This document shows, in pieces, positions 1 through 8,894 of a DNA stretch of 64,000 nucleotides. Origin of the DNA: Phycisphaerales bacterium UBA1845 (GTDB lineage Bacteria; Planctomycetota; Phycisphaerae; UBA1845); the NCBI GenBank assembly GCA_002338715.1, contig DDIR01000124.1, forward strand, positions 1-64,000, in the 5' to 3' direction. Below the pieces are notes generated by a model that saw only the letters and a program-made list of their open reading frames with translations, had not been told where the DNA came from and ran no database searches. How positions within the stretch are numbered: position 1 is the first letter of the stretch; each line of letters starts with the position of its first letter. A program made the position numbers and the translations under genes.

Positions 1-14
1 GGTTCTCCTCCAAA
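1..14 (+). repeat. Left terminal inverted repeat of the ISL3 element
   Basis: GGTTCTCCTCCAAA matches the reverse complement of 1334-1347 at all 14 positions; beyond these the two ends diverge. Confidence 0.92.
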
Positions 15-115
15 AAAGTGGGTGATTTAAGTGCATGAAAGACAGTAGACACCGGTTCTCCCGGGGCTAAACAAGCGTTTGTTAACGACGGTTGTTTGGC
101 TGAAAGGAGAGACCG

Positions 116-1333
116 GTGTCTGGACGGAGTATAGCGGCTTACTTCCCTTGGCGTCGAGTCAAGGTGACGAATCAGCAGGTGCATGTGGAATCTCGGTCGG
201 CTTTGGTCCGACTGGAGCCGGATCGGCGGTTTCGCCCGCGGTGCCATGGTTGCGGCGGTTTGGCTCGAACGGTTCACTCCCACACGCGGAAGTTCGTACG
301 CGATATGGCTTTCGGCGGTTTCACGATGATGTTACAGGTGGCACATCGCAAGATCTGGTGCGACGGCTGCGGCGGCGTTCGCGTCGAGCAGTTGGAGTTC
401 GTGGATGCTTCCCAACGGGTGACCTGCCGGCTGGCGGCGTACGCGGCGCAGCTGTGTCGCTCGGGGCTGCCGGTGACGGCGGTAGCGAAGCATCTCGACC
501 TCGATCCGAAGACGGTCAAAGCGGTGGATAAGGCTGCTCTGAAAGCGGAGTTCGACGCGACCGATTATGACGGTCTGCGTCGCCTGGCCATCGACGAAAT
601 CGCTGTCCATAAAGGGCACAGCTACATGACGGTGGTGCTCGACTACGACACTGGCCGGGTGGTGTGGATGGGCGAAGGACGTCAGATCGCGACGCTGGGC
701 GCGTTCTTTGAAGCGATGCCCGTCGCGGCCCGCGAACGGATTGAAGCCGTAGCCATCGACATGTGGGATGCGTACGTCCACGCGGTGCAGACGTGGTGTC
801 CGCAAGCCGACATTGTGTTCGACCTGTTCCATGTGGTGAAGGCTTTCAACAAGGTGATCGACGACATTCGCAACGAGGAGTTCCGCAAGGCGCGGGATGC
901 GGATCGGACGGTGCTGAAAGGCAGCAAGTACATTCTACTGCGTAACCGGGCGAACTTGCGGCGGGACGAGCGGCTTCAATTGCGGAAGATTCTGGAACTG
1001 AATAGCACGCTGAATTGCGTGTACTGGCTGAAGGATCTGTTGAAGCACATCTGGGACTATCATCGCCCGAGTTGGGCGCGGTCGGCGCTGGAGGGTTGGT
1101 ACACGGTGGCGGAGGAGGTGGGTCATCCGGCGTTACTGCGATTCGCCCGTCGCTTAAAGAAATACAGCTTTGGAATCGTGAGCCATTGCAAACATAAGAT
1201 GGGCACCGGGAAATTGGAAGGCGTAAACAACAAGATCAAAGTAATCAAACGCACCGCCTACGGATTCCACGACCTCGACTACTTCGCACTCAAGGTGAAA
1301 CAAGCGTTTCCAGGAAAAGTTTCAAACAACTAA
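116..1333 (+). CDS. ISL3-family transposase
   Basis: A 405-residue DDE transposase that cuts and rejoins the ends of the surrounding element. The N-terminal zinc-finger-like part (residues about 35-90) has CHGCGG and CDGCGG pairs typical of ISL3 transposases, followed by an HTH region around residues 125-150 and the DDE catalytic core: LAIDEIAVHKGHSYMT holds the first Asp, AIDMWDAY the second, and KLEGVNNKIK near the C-terminus the Glu. Length is normal for the family. The chosen start is GTG at 116, preceded by the purine-rich AAAGGAGAG ribosome site at 102-110; the stop codon abuts the right inverted repeat. No frameshift or internal stop is seen, so the enzyme is probably active. Confidence 0.95.
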   Translation: MSGRSIAAYFPWRRVKVTNQQVHVESRSALVRLEPDRRFRPRCHGCGGLARTVHSHTRKFVRDMAFGGFTMMLQVAHRKIWCDGCGGVRVEQLEFVDASQRVTCRLAAYAAQLCRSGLPVTAVAKHLDLDPKTVKAVDKAALKAEFDATDYDGLRRLAIDEIAVHKGHSYMTVVLDYDTGRVVWMGEGRQIATLGAFFEAMPVAARERIEAVAIDMWDAYVHAVQTWCPQADIVFDLFHVVKAFNKVIDDIRNEEFRKARDADRTVLKGSKYILLRNRANLRRDERLQLRKILELNSTLNCVYWLKDLLKHIWDYHRPSWARSALEGWYTVAEEVGHPALLRFARRLKKYSFGIVSHCKHKMGTGKLEGVNNKIKVIKRTAYGFHDLDYFALKVKQAFPGKVSNN

Positions 1334-1347
1334 TTTGGAGGAGAACC
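1334..1347 (-). repeat. Right terminal inverted repeat of the ISL3 element
   Basis: TTTGGAGGAGAACC, the exact reverse complement of bases 1-14, directly after the transposase stop codon. Confidence 0.92.
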
Positions 1348-1502
1348 TAAAATAGTTGATGCCACGCGATGAATTGATGTTGGGATTCCACGGATGCAGA
1401 GCGTGAGGATCTGACCAGACGCCAGTGGCGCAGGTCGGCCTAAGTTCTGCGTGACGGATTTTCTGTTACGGCAAAGAAAGTCCAGCGGCAGAATCCCATG
1501 GC

Positions 1503-1700
1503 ATGGTCACCCTTAAACAACTCAAAGACATAACCAAATCGAAGCAATGGTGCGATCCCTATTTCCGGTGGAGGTTTGGCGGGCAGGTCGACGCATTCAT
1601 TAAAGCCGAAGGGATCTCACGGCAGGCACTGGCTGAAAGACTGGGGCTCAGCGAGGGCATTCGTAGGTCTTCATTTCGTATCAATTGCATCCTCAATTGA
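1503..1700 (+). pseudogene. Truncated helix-turn-helix protein remnant
   Basis: A 65-residue frame whose residues about 35-52 (AFIKAEGISRQALAERLGLSEG) read as the first two helices of an XRE/Cro-type HTH. The family similarity stops abruptly after LGLSEG near base 1655 and the remaining residues look random, so the gene appears broken or its 3' part was lost. It sits 150 bp beyond the IS element, which suggests decay near a mobile element. The adjoining stretches 1348-1502 and 1701-1940 show nothing else. It could also be a short free-standing peptide, but that is less likely. Confidence 0.4.
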
Positions 1701-1940
1701 TGGCACCAGGGCCAACCGAAATTGCCTCAATCCCCTTGCCTTCTTGCCCTTGTTCGACAGTCCAATTTCACAGGCATGCACCGGTGTTTCCGGCATCCGA
1801 AAGTCTTGAACTTAATCAAAACTTAACGGGTTGTTCATACGCATGGAACAGATGATGGCCACCATTCCAAGCCTCTTGCGGCGGCTTACTTTTGTTGGCT
1901 CGCCCGTCGATTTGGGTCTCTCATTGGAGGTGGAAAAGAC

Positions 1941-2621
1941 ATGCGGAAGGCACAACTTGGAATCATGGCATTGGCGGCTGGTTTCGCAATCGCGCCGTCG
2001 GCAATGGCGGCGATCGACTTGCAGATCACCGAAATCTGGACCGGTCTTTCAGGCGAAGACGGAACCGCGGACTGGATCGAAGTCACGAACTTCGGCGACA
2101 CAGTCGCTGATACTGGTAACTACTGGTTTGACGACAGCGGCCCGAGCACCGCGAGCGGAGGAAATCTCGATTCATTCCTGCTCGGTCAAGGCGAGTCGGC
2201 GATCTTCCTGCTCGACACCGCTCCTGCAGACAACGTCAACTATGCGACGGCTGCCGACGAATTCGTGGCAATCTGGGGATCGGTTGCGAATCTCGGCCAG
2301 ACCAACGGCGGTGGCAACCTCGGTCAGGGCGGTGACAGCGCCAACTTGTTGTTGGGTGATGAAACGGTCGTCGACACGCTGCCATACGCTTCGAGCGGCG
2401 ACTTTCCGACCTTCGAGAAAGTCGGCGGTCCGGTTCAGCTTTCGGTTGTTGGCGTCAATGGCGCGTATGAATCAGCGCAGTTCTTCAATGACAACATCGG
2501 TCCGGGACCCGACTTCCTCGTGACCATGATTGGTTCACCGGGCGTCGTTCCCGAGCCGGCATCGATTCTGCTGCTCTGCTCAGGTGCGGTTTGCATCATG
2601 ATGCGTCGTCGCCAGTCGTAA
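1941..2621 (+). CDS. PEP-CTERM secreted protein with lamin-tail-like domain
   Basis: A 226-residue exported protein. Residues 1-23 form a signal peptide ending AMA. The body has an N-terminal lamin-tail-like pattern (LQITEIWTG, then DWIEVTNFGDT and FDDSG). The C-terminus is a textbook PEP-CTERM signal: VVPEPASIL, a hydrophobic stretch, then MMRRRQS, which in other bacteria directs exosortase/archaeosortase processing. Start ATG at 1941 has a good GGAGGTGG ribosome site at 1926-1933. It is the first of three same-strand genes for surface-type proteins (next at 2942 and 3992). No enzymatic function is recognisable; a structural or surface role is inferred. Confidence 0.82.
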   Translation: MRKAQLGIMALAAGFAIAPSAMAAIDLQITEIWTGLSGEDGTADWIEVTNFGDTVADTGNYWFDDSGPSTASGGNLDSFLLGQGESAIFLLDTAPADNVNYATAADEFVAIWGSVANLGQTNGGGNLGQGGDSANLLLGDETVVDTLPYASSGDFPTFEKVGGPVQLSVVGVNGAYESAQFFNDNIGPGPDFLVTMIGSPGVVPEPASILLLCSGAVCIMMRRRQS

Positions 2622-2744
2622 TACGAGCGGACAAATCGAACGAGTTGTGTTTGAAACGGCGCGGTCAAAGCTTTCAGCCTTTCAAACTCAGCTCCGTGCA
2701 AGATGAATTGAATAAGCCTAGGCCCTCAGGCACCGGGAAATTTA

Positions 2745-2771
2745 CATCCCGGGCCTGCGGGCTCGCTGGCG
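2745..2771. repeat. Intergenic GC-rich repeat, copy 1
   Basis: The stretch ATCCCGGGCCTGCGGGCTCG followed by CTGGC closely matches 22478-22502 (ATCCCGGCTTACGGGCTCGC). Both lie outside genes. A small inverted pair CCGGGA/TCCCGG at 2733-2752 overlaps it. It may belong to a dispersed intergenic repeat family of this genome; two copies in one window are only suggestive. Confidence 0.35.
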
Positions 2772-2941
2772 TTTAGAGCAAGGTCTGTCCAACCGTAGCG
2801 AGAGACGGTGTTCTCGCTGGATTGAGCGAGGCATTTCAAGCCGCGGCAGGATTGATAACGCCAAAAGGTCGGCGAACTCGACATATCCCTGCCGCATCGG
2901 ACGTGGCAGCCGGTCGAACTGAATCAACGGGAGTTTTCAAC

Positions 2942-3928
2942 ATGGATTGTCGTTTGGCGTATCGGGTCAGAAGCAACAGGCGATCGGCGTTTACGCTTGT
3001 CGAACTGTTGGTGGTGGTTTCCGTCATCGCGCTTTTGATCTCCATCCTCTTGCCATCGCTGCGCAATGCACGTGAGCAAGCCAAGGAAGTCGTGTGCGCT
3101 TCGCATTTGGCTGGTCTTGGCAAAGCGTTCTACACCTACGCGGGCAGCAACGAGGATTATCTCTGCAGCGGGGCGTTTGACCCTGACGTGGCCAACGGTC
3201 GCGACGGTCCCGTGGACAAAATCGGGTGGATCGCCGACATGGTCAACGGCGAGTACGCCTATCCCAACGAGATGCTGTGTCCGACCAATCGCTCCAAGGT
3301 CAATCAGAAGCTTGGCGCCGGTCCGACCGCGGGCGGCCCGTCGGGTTTTTATACGACCGAAGAAGCCGACGACCTGATTCGTCGCGGATACAACTCCAAT
3401 TACACGCAGTCGTGGTACATGGCCCGGATGCAGCCAATTTGGCCGCCACCCAATGGCGACATCAACTGGAAGCGCGTTTCAACCACGATGGGCCCGTTGC
3501 GAATCACATCAATGCGCAAGGTGCCAGCCGCCAATGTTCCACTCTTGGGTGATGGTGCGCCAAAGATCGATGATCAGTACCGCGGTGAAATTTTCTCCGA
3601 GCGCAAGACCGTCAGAACGATGACGGATGGTCCCTATGGCGGCGGTCCGTTCGGCGTGCAGAGCTATACAGACTTTGGTCCGACGCATGGGTTCGGCAAA
3701 ACGTATCGATTCGACGATGGCGGTTCGAGCAATCGCATTCGTGCGGAGATCCTCTTTGCCGATACGCACGTCGGTAAATTCACCGACAAGATTCGTGACG
3801 GGAAATTCAAACTAACTGTCACTTCGGCCAACCCACTTGAGCACGTCCAGGACGATCTCGACAACCAGGTATTCGATGGCGTGATCGGGCTCGGACGGCG
3901 GTCGAAAGAAGAGTGGGACTTGAAGTAG
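2942..3928 (+). CDS. Pseudopilin-like protein with type II secretion/type IV prepilin N-terminus
   Basis: A 328-residue protein with a prepilin leader (about 15 residues), the cleavage and methylation site AFTLVELLVVVS, and one N-terminal hydrophobic helix to about residue 41. A prepilin peptidase would cut before Phe. Near the C-terminus LFADTHVGKF resembles the H-x-DG region of the planctomycete DUF1559-like pseudopilins. The frame is open upstream to 2822, but ATG 2942 is chosen because it puts the cleavage motif at the expected distance and has GGGAG at 2930-2934. It lies between two secreted-protein genes on the same strand and probably belongs with them. Such proteins are very abundant in planctomycetes and their individual roles are mostly unknown. 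Confidence 0.88.
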   Translation: MDCRLAYRVRSNRRSAFTLVELLVVVSVIALLISILLPSLRNAREQAKEVVCASHLAGLGKAFYTYAGSNEDYLCSGAFDPDVANGRDGPVDKIGWIADMVNGEYAYPNEMLCPTNRSKVNQKLGAGPTAGGPSGFYTTEEADDLIRRGYNSNYTQSWYMARMQPIWPPPNGDINWKRVSTTMGPLRITSMRKVPAANVPLLGDGAPKIDDQYRGEIFSERKTVRTMTDGPYGGGPFGVQSYTDFGPTHGFGKTYRFDDGGSSNRIRAEILFADTHVGKFTDKIRDGKFKLTVTSANPLEHVQDDLDNQVFDGVIGLGRRSKEEWDLK

Positions 3929-3991
3929 GCAGGAAACAAGCAGCCAACCGTTAAGCGGTCTTATTGAGATTACACGAGAAGGGGAAACTCA

Positions 3992-6139
3992 ATGACAAAG
4001 AAGTCCATCGCGCTGAGTTGCGCGGTTGCAGTGTTCGCGACGCCCGCATTTGGCGTTGTTTTCATCAACGAAATTTTTCTCAATCCGCCAGGCGGTACAG
4101 ACTCGGCGGAAGAGTACATCGAGTTGCTCGGTACGCCGGGAATGAAACTCGATGGATACGCCATCGCCGACCTGGATGGAACCGAAGAGAAGTTGTTCCC
4201 GCTCGGAAGCATTCCCCCGGTGCCTTTGGTCTCACCTGAAATCGACGAGTTCTTCAGCCTCGATGGGCTTCGCCTGGGCGACAACGGTATTCTCGTGATT
4301 GGCTCGGGTCTGATCGGAACCTACCCGGAAGTTCTTCCGGACAGCAACTTCCGTCGGTGGCGAAACACCAACGACGTCACGCAGCAGGACGGCATTTGGA
4401 ATGGCTTGCTCGATACACCGGGCGGACTTGAAAACGACGGGTCCAAGACGTTCATGCTCATTCGCAATCGGCCTGGAATCACAGAAGCCGATCCAACGAA
4501 CCCGATCGGGTTGCGCTGGGGCAAGGACATCAAGCACGATACCGAGTTGGTCACGCCGGTCCTCGACAACAACGACAACATGCAGAAGGACCAGTATGGC
4601 GATGGCAATATCGATCGCGGTGATCCCAACAACCTCGGTGGAACGACGCTCGACTTGAAAGGTGCAAGCACGCCTGGTGACATTTCCGACGACCTCGAAG
4701 TTGTCGACGAAGTCAGCTTTGAAGGCGGACGCGGCTGGGAGTACGACCTTGATGATCGCACGGTCGATGCGGACAGCGTTGACGGTGGGCTTCCGCAGCG
4801 CAGCGTGCATTCCCTCGATGATCCCAATGGTTTCAACCCCGACGCCCTCACCCGTGTCGACTATCGCACCAAGGGCGATGGTTGGGCGCCCGTGGCCGGG
4901 GCGACCGGTGAAATGCTCAACGGCAATAACTGGCAGGACACCGCAACCGAGCAGTGGATTCGCGGTGATACAGGCGTTTCGGTCACGATGGGCGTGGTAC
5001 CCGGACCGAACAACTTCTACGCGAACGTTGCCAACCCAGATCCTGACGCAGTTCAGCCCTACGAAGTGAACGTTCCGCTTTGGCTCGATGACGGCGTTGG
5101 TGTTGACTACGATTTCACGGTGAGCATGTCGTACCAGGTGATTCCAGGACGCATCAACCCGTTGGCTGTTCCCTTCATCCCCGGTGACACCGATCGCGAC
5201 GGCGATTGCGACGCGGATGATATCGCCAAGATCGCTGCCGTGTTCGGCAACGACAATTGGATTTTCAGCAATTCATTCGATGCGGCGCCGGAAGGTGATG
5301 AAGGTGATCCGGCCACCCAGACCCGCCCTTGGGATGTGGATGCAACCGGTACGAATGGCATCGAAGCCAGCGACTTCCAGTGGTCACTGAACTTCCAGGG
5401 CGACACGACCGGACAGATCAACGGTGTCACTTACGACAGCACAACCCCGGCCTCCGGTGGTGTGGCGCTTAACTCAAATGCAGGCGTCGACGTAACCGTT
5501 TCGGCTTCGACCGTCGTTCCCAGTGGGCGGGCGCTTTCGGCACTTGAATTTGGCGACTATGTCGAGTTGACCGTGAGTGCCGAGGTGACCGGTGGCGCGA
5601 ACGCAACTGCTGGCGAAGAAAATGGCGTCATGCAGTACGTTCACGATGTCGTGATTGATTCGGGCAGCGTCCTTCGCGTTGTCTCGGTCGATGCGCTTGG
5701 TTCGTTTGCCACGACGCGAGCCGCATTGCAATCGTCGGCAGGCGTTGATGGTGACCTCGGCATGGAAAACGTCAACGGTTACAGCACAAGTTTCATCGAA
5801 GGCCTGTCGGGCGCTGCATCGCTGTATCGCGTGACGCTTCGTGCAATCGGCGATGGTTCCGCCAACGTCGAGGTTGCACCAGCCGGCATGGAAAAATTCG
5901 CCTTGAGCACCCCGGAAGGTTTGAAAGTGGGGCACACCAACGAAAACGGTAACCCCGCATCGTCAAGCTACACCGCTGGCTTCTCTGCAACCGTGCTGCC
6001 GGTGGTTGACGATGAATTCATCGACTGCATCACCGGACCGAGCGGCGGCATCCTTATCGGTTGCGATCAGTTCGACTATGACCAGGATTCAGACGTTGAC
6101 ACGGAAGACTATCACTTCTTCCAGACAGCGTTTAATTAG
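3992..6139 (+). CDS. Large secreted lamin-tail/dockerin-like surface protein
   Basis: A 715-residue exported protein with signal peptide residues 1-22 (ending AFG). Residues 23-130 (VFINEIFLNPPGGTDSAEEY, then IELLG and GYAIADLDG) look like a lamin-tail domain, a beta-sandwich found in many bacterial surface proteins. Acidic Ca-binding-type repeats follow: DTDRDGDCDADD around residue 400, DVDATGTNGIEASD around 450 and DYDQDSDVDTEDY at the C-terminus, the last two resembling a split dockerin. The middle resembles cohesin-like or adhesion beta-sandwiches but is not clearly assignable. Start ATG 3992 follows GAAGGGGAA. No sortase or PEP tail is present. Role inferred as extracellular structural or binding protein. 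Confidence 0.78.
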   Translation: MTKKSIALSCAVAVFATPAFGVVFINEIFLNPPGGTDSAEEYIELLGTPGMKLDGYAIADLDGTEEKLFPLGSIPPVPLVSPEIDEFFSLDGLRLGDNGILVIGSGLIGTYPEVLPDSNFRRWRNTNDVTQQDGIWNGLLDTPGGLENDGSKTFMLIRNRPGITEADPTNPIGLRWGKDIKHDTELVTPVLDNNDNMQKDQYGDGNIDRGDPNNLGGTTLDLKGASTPGDISDDLEVVDEVSFEGGRGWEYDLDDRTVDADSVDGGLPQRSVHSLDDPNGFNPDALTRVDYRTKGDGWAPVAGATGEMLNGNNWQDTATEQWIRGDTGVSVTMGVVPGPNNFYANVANPDPDAVQPYEVNVPLWLDDGVGVDYDFTVSMSYQVIPGRINPLAVPFIPGDTDRDGDCDADDIAKIAAVFGNDNWIFSNSFDAAPEGDEGDPATQTRPWDVDATGTNGIEASDFQWSLNFQGDTTGQINGVTYDSTTPASGGVALNSNAGVDVTVSASTVVPSGRALSALEFGDYVELTVSAEVTGGANATAGEENGVMQYVHDVVIDSGSVLRVVSVDALGSFATTRAALQSSAGVDGDLGMENVNGYSTSFIEGLSGAASLYRVTLRAIGDGSANVEVAPAGMEKFALSTPEGLKVGHTNENGNPASSSYTAGFSATVLPVVDDEFIDCITGPSGGILIGCDQFDYDQDSDVDTEDYHFFQTAFN

Positions 6140-6170
6140 CGGTCGCATGATGTTGAAATAATCGGGTGCA

Positions 6171-8042
6171 CTAGACTGACGCAGGACGCTGAATATCAAC
6201 GTCAGTCAAGGTGCTCGGTGGAGATAAGGGGACGAGTACGCGGATGCTCGTCCCCTCATTTATTGCGCTCTTGAGTTCAAGTCGTCCGCCCATCTGTTCG
6301 ACTGCGTGTCGCACGATCGAAAGGCCCAACCCCGTACCGCGCTTCACACCGCTGCGTGCCCGCGTGACCTGGTAGAACCGTTCAAAGATGCGGGATTGAT
6401 CTTCGGGCGGAATGCCGACGCCCGTGTCCGTGACAGAAAACGAAAACTCGTTTTCGCAGCGCGTGGCGACAACTTTGATCGATCCGCCGGATGCGGTGAA
6501 CTTGATCGCGTTGTCGACAAGATTGTTCAGAACCATGTTCAGGAGCCTGACGTCGGTCTGCAATTCCTTGCCCTCGGTGATCCCGCCGTCATCGACAACC
6601 GTCTTCCAGTCGATCTTCTGTGCCGAAAGGCGATCCGCAAATCGTTCGCCAAGATCAACAAGAAGTTCATGCGGGTCCACGCTGACCGGAGTGACTCGGG
6701 TCGTTCCCGATTCCAGCCAGGATAGGTCGAGGAGGTCCGCAACCATCATTCCCAGGCGATCGCTATGACGGTCGATGATGTCGAGCAGTGCCGCGTCTTC
6801 GGTGGCACCGCGTTCGGCGTTCATTGAGATCAGCGTTTCGATCGCTGCGCGAATGGCTGTCAACGGTGTTCGCAACTCGTGCGACGCATTGGCCACGAAA
6901 TCGGCTTTGATCTGCGTTGCTCGGGTCAATTCGGTGACATCGGTCAAGACCAGAATTCGACCATCCTTGGTCGTGGCGACGTCGGCGGTCTGCGTGTAAT
7001 CCGGAAGCGAAATTCGCGACACCCGCGCAAGCAGGATCGAGAGCGACTCGCCCTCGCCGAGCGTGATTCGGCGTTCGATTCGTCCTTTGTTTTCCAAACT
7101 GTCATCGGGTGTCAGGAATTCCCGCAGCGCCGCTGGCAGCGCCGAAATGGTCGGCGGTTCATCGCTCGAGGTGGCTGGCTCGGATACTTGCAGCAACTTC
7201 CAAGCCGCAGGATTGGCGAGGATGACAACGCCATCGGAATTGGCGACGACGACGCCCTCGTCCAATCGCGTCAACATGTATTGAAGCGTCCGCCGCTGAC
7301 GATCGATCATGTTCATCTGCGTGGAGAGGCTGCCGCGCATGCGATTCACGGACCGGGCCAACATCGCGATTTCGTCTCGACCTTCGACATCGATGTCACT
7401 AGATAGGTCTCCGCGTGAAATCAGCCGCGCCGCCGATGTGACGCGCTCAATCCGGCGACTCCACATCAGCGTCAATCCCAACGCCAGACCAACCGCCACG
7501 ATCAACGCAACTGCCGCCACCTGCCAGATCAGTGCCTGCGCCAATTCCAGGCGCGCCGTGATGCTGCGCATTGGAAGGGCCACGCGAACCACGCCGATCA
7601 ACCCATTCGGATCGACAACCGGAAGCGCAACGTACTTCATGTGCTGCTTCACGGTGTTCGACCAGCGCGTGCTCTCGCCGAACCCGGATTTCATAGCCGC
7701 CATCACTTCTTCGCGGTTCGCGTGTGATTCCATGGAGAGCGGATCGGCCAGCGTGTCGCCCAATACGGTTCCGTCGGCGAGGATAAACGTGGTCCGTAAT
7801 TCATGGACCCCATTGGTCTTGGCAAGATCATCGAGCTGTACTTTGTGATCCGCGTCGAATTGGTCTTCGGCGCGTTCACGGAGCAGCGTTGCGTATCCGC
7901 GGAGGTGTTCGGTGAGTTCTGATTCGTAAAACTGATCGACCTCGTCAATGATCAACCAGACGCAAACGACGAGCGCACCGGTAAGCAGAACCACGTGCCC
8001 GACAAACAGCTTCCAGAAAAACCGGCTTCGGTGTTGTCTCAT
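6171..8042 (-). CDS. Sensor histidine kinase, PhoR-like
   Basis: A 623-residue membrane sensor kinase. Two transmembrane segments (about residues 10-32 and 165-190) flank an extracytoplasmic sensor region; a HAMP linker (about 190-243), a PAS-like domain (about 255-365), the HisKA dimerisation domain and the HATPase domain follow. The phosphorylated His is H388 in NASHELRTPLTAI; the N-box (NLVDNAIKF), G1 (DTGVGIP) and G2 (GTGLGLSIV) boxes are intact. It lies 108 bp downstream of its response regulator on the minus strand and almost touches the convergent gene ending at 6139. PhoR-like architecture is clear, but no phosphate transport genes are nearby, so the signal sensed is unknown. Confidence 0.93.
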   Translation of the reverse strand: MRQHRSRFFWKLFVGHVVLLTGALVVCVWLIIDEVDQFYESELTEHLRGYATLLRERAEDQFDADHKVQLDDLAKTNGVHELRTTFILADGTVLGDTLADPLSMESHANREEVMAAMKSGFGESTRWSNTVKQHMKYVALPVVDPNGLIGVVRVALPMRSITARLELAQALIWQVAAVALIVAVGLALGLTLMWSRRIERVTSAARLISRGDLSSDIDVEGRDEIAMLARSVNRMRGSLSTQMNMIDRQRRTLQYMLTRLDEGVVVANSDGVVILANPAAWKLLQVSEPATSSDEPPTISALPAALREFLTPDDSLENKGRIERRITLGEGESLSILLARVSRISLPDYTQTADVATTKDGRILVLTDVTELTRATQIKADFVANASHELRTPLTAIRAAIETLISMNAERGATEDAALLDIIDRHSDRLGMMVADLLDLSWLESGTTRVTPVSVDPHELLVDLGERFADRLSAQKIDWKTVVDDGGITEGKELQTDVRLLNMVLNNLVDNAIKFTASGGSIKVVATRCENEFSFSVTDTGVGIPPEDQSRIFERFYQVTRARSGVKRGTGLGLSIVRHAVEQMGGRLELKSAINEGTSIRVLVPLSPPSTLTDVDIQRPASV

Positions 8043-8150
8043 GATGTTCGTTTAGAAGCGTTCATGTCACCCGATGCTCGAACGGATGTAGTCTCAAGGA
8101 GCCCGGGATCGACTGCCTGATCGAATTCGAATTGTACCAGCGCGGGGAGA

Positions 8151-8894
8151 TTAGTTCGATGTTGGTTCGCGGAATGTGTAACCCACGCCGCGCACCGTTT
8201 GCAGCCATTTGGCAGCACTGCCCAGTTTCTTACGAAGGGCCGTCACGTGCACGTCGATGGTCCGATCCGTGACGATCACGTTTTCGCCAAACGCCTGGTT
8301 TAACAACTGGCTGCGGCTGAAGACCCTTCCCTTACCGCGAAGGAGTGCGGCGAGAATTCGAAATTCGGTGGCGGTGGGGGATATTTTCTTGCCGTTGATG
8401 GAGACTTCATATCGGGTGACATTCAGCGCGACCGGGCCAGCTTTGATCACGGTGTCGTCCTCGGACGATTGCTTCGGTCGTCGAACCACAGCGGCCACAC
8501 GTGCGAGCAGCACTTTCATCGAGAAGGGTTTGGTAACGTAGTCATCCGCACCAAATGCAAATCCGACAAGTTGATCGTCTTCTTCGGCTTTTGCGGTGAG
8601 CATGATGACGGGGATGTGCGCGGTCTTGGGTTCGCGTCGAAGGGCCATAATGACATCGTCACCCGTAAGACCCGGAAGCATGCGATCGAGAAGCACGAGG
8701 TTGGGTGGATTCTCGCGGATGTATTCCAGCGCTTTGTCGCCGGAGTTGGCCACCGTGCATCCGTAACCATCGCGCTCAAGATTGAACTGGAGCATCTTGG
8801 CGAGATCGTCTTCATCTTCAACGACAAGAATCGATGCCCGGCTGCCCAGAGTTGCTGTCGCTTTGGTGCTGTCGATTGCGGCCATGCCGTTCAT
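8151..8894 (-). CDS. Response regulator, OmpR/PhoB family
   Basis: A 247-residue DNA-binding response regulator and the natural partner of the kinase at 6171-8042. The receiver domain (about residues 20-140) has the acidic pocket VVEDEDD, the phosphoacceptor Asp70 in LVLLDRMLPG, a conserved Thr/Ala (MLTAK) and the Lys in YVTKPFS. The C-terminal winged helix (about 150-245) carries TATEFRIL and the recognition-helix region TVRGVGYTFR typical of the OmpR family. Start ATG 8894 has GAGGTGAGG immediately upstream; the internal ATG three codons on is less well placed. Order regulator then kinase suggests one operon. Confidence 0.94.
   Translation of the reverse strand: MNGMAAIDSTKATATLGSRASILVVEDEDDLAKMLQFNLERDGYGCTVANSGDKALEYIRENPPNLVLLDRMLPGLTGDDVIMALRREPKTAHIPVIMLTAKAEEDDQLVGFAFGADDYVTKPFSMKVLLARVAAVVRRPKQSSEDDTVIKAGPVALNVTRYEVSINGKKISPTATEFRILAALLRGKGRVFSRSQLLNQAFGENVIVTDRTIDVHVTALRKKLGSAAKWLQTVRGVGYTFREPTSN

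Larger units (their letters stand above)
1..1347 (+). mobile_element. ISL3-family insertion sequence, complete
   Basis: A 1347-bp element bounded by perfect 14-bp inverted repeats (GGTTCTCCTCCAAA at 1-14 and its complement at 1334-1347) with one transposase gene filling it. ISL3 elements typically start with GG-TCT and make 8-bp target duplications; the right flank is TAAAATAG at 1348-1355, but the left flank lies outside the window, so the duplication cannot be checked. The window begins exactly at the element's first base, which may reflect a contig break at a repeated element. The intact frame and perfect repeats suggest recent insertion. Confidence 0.93.
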
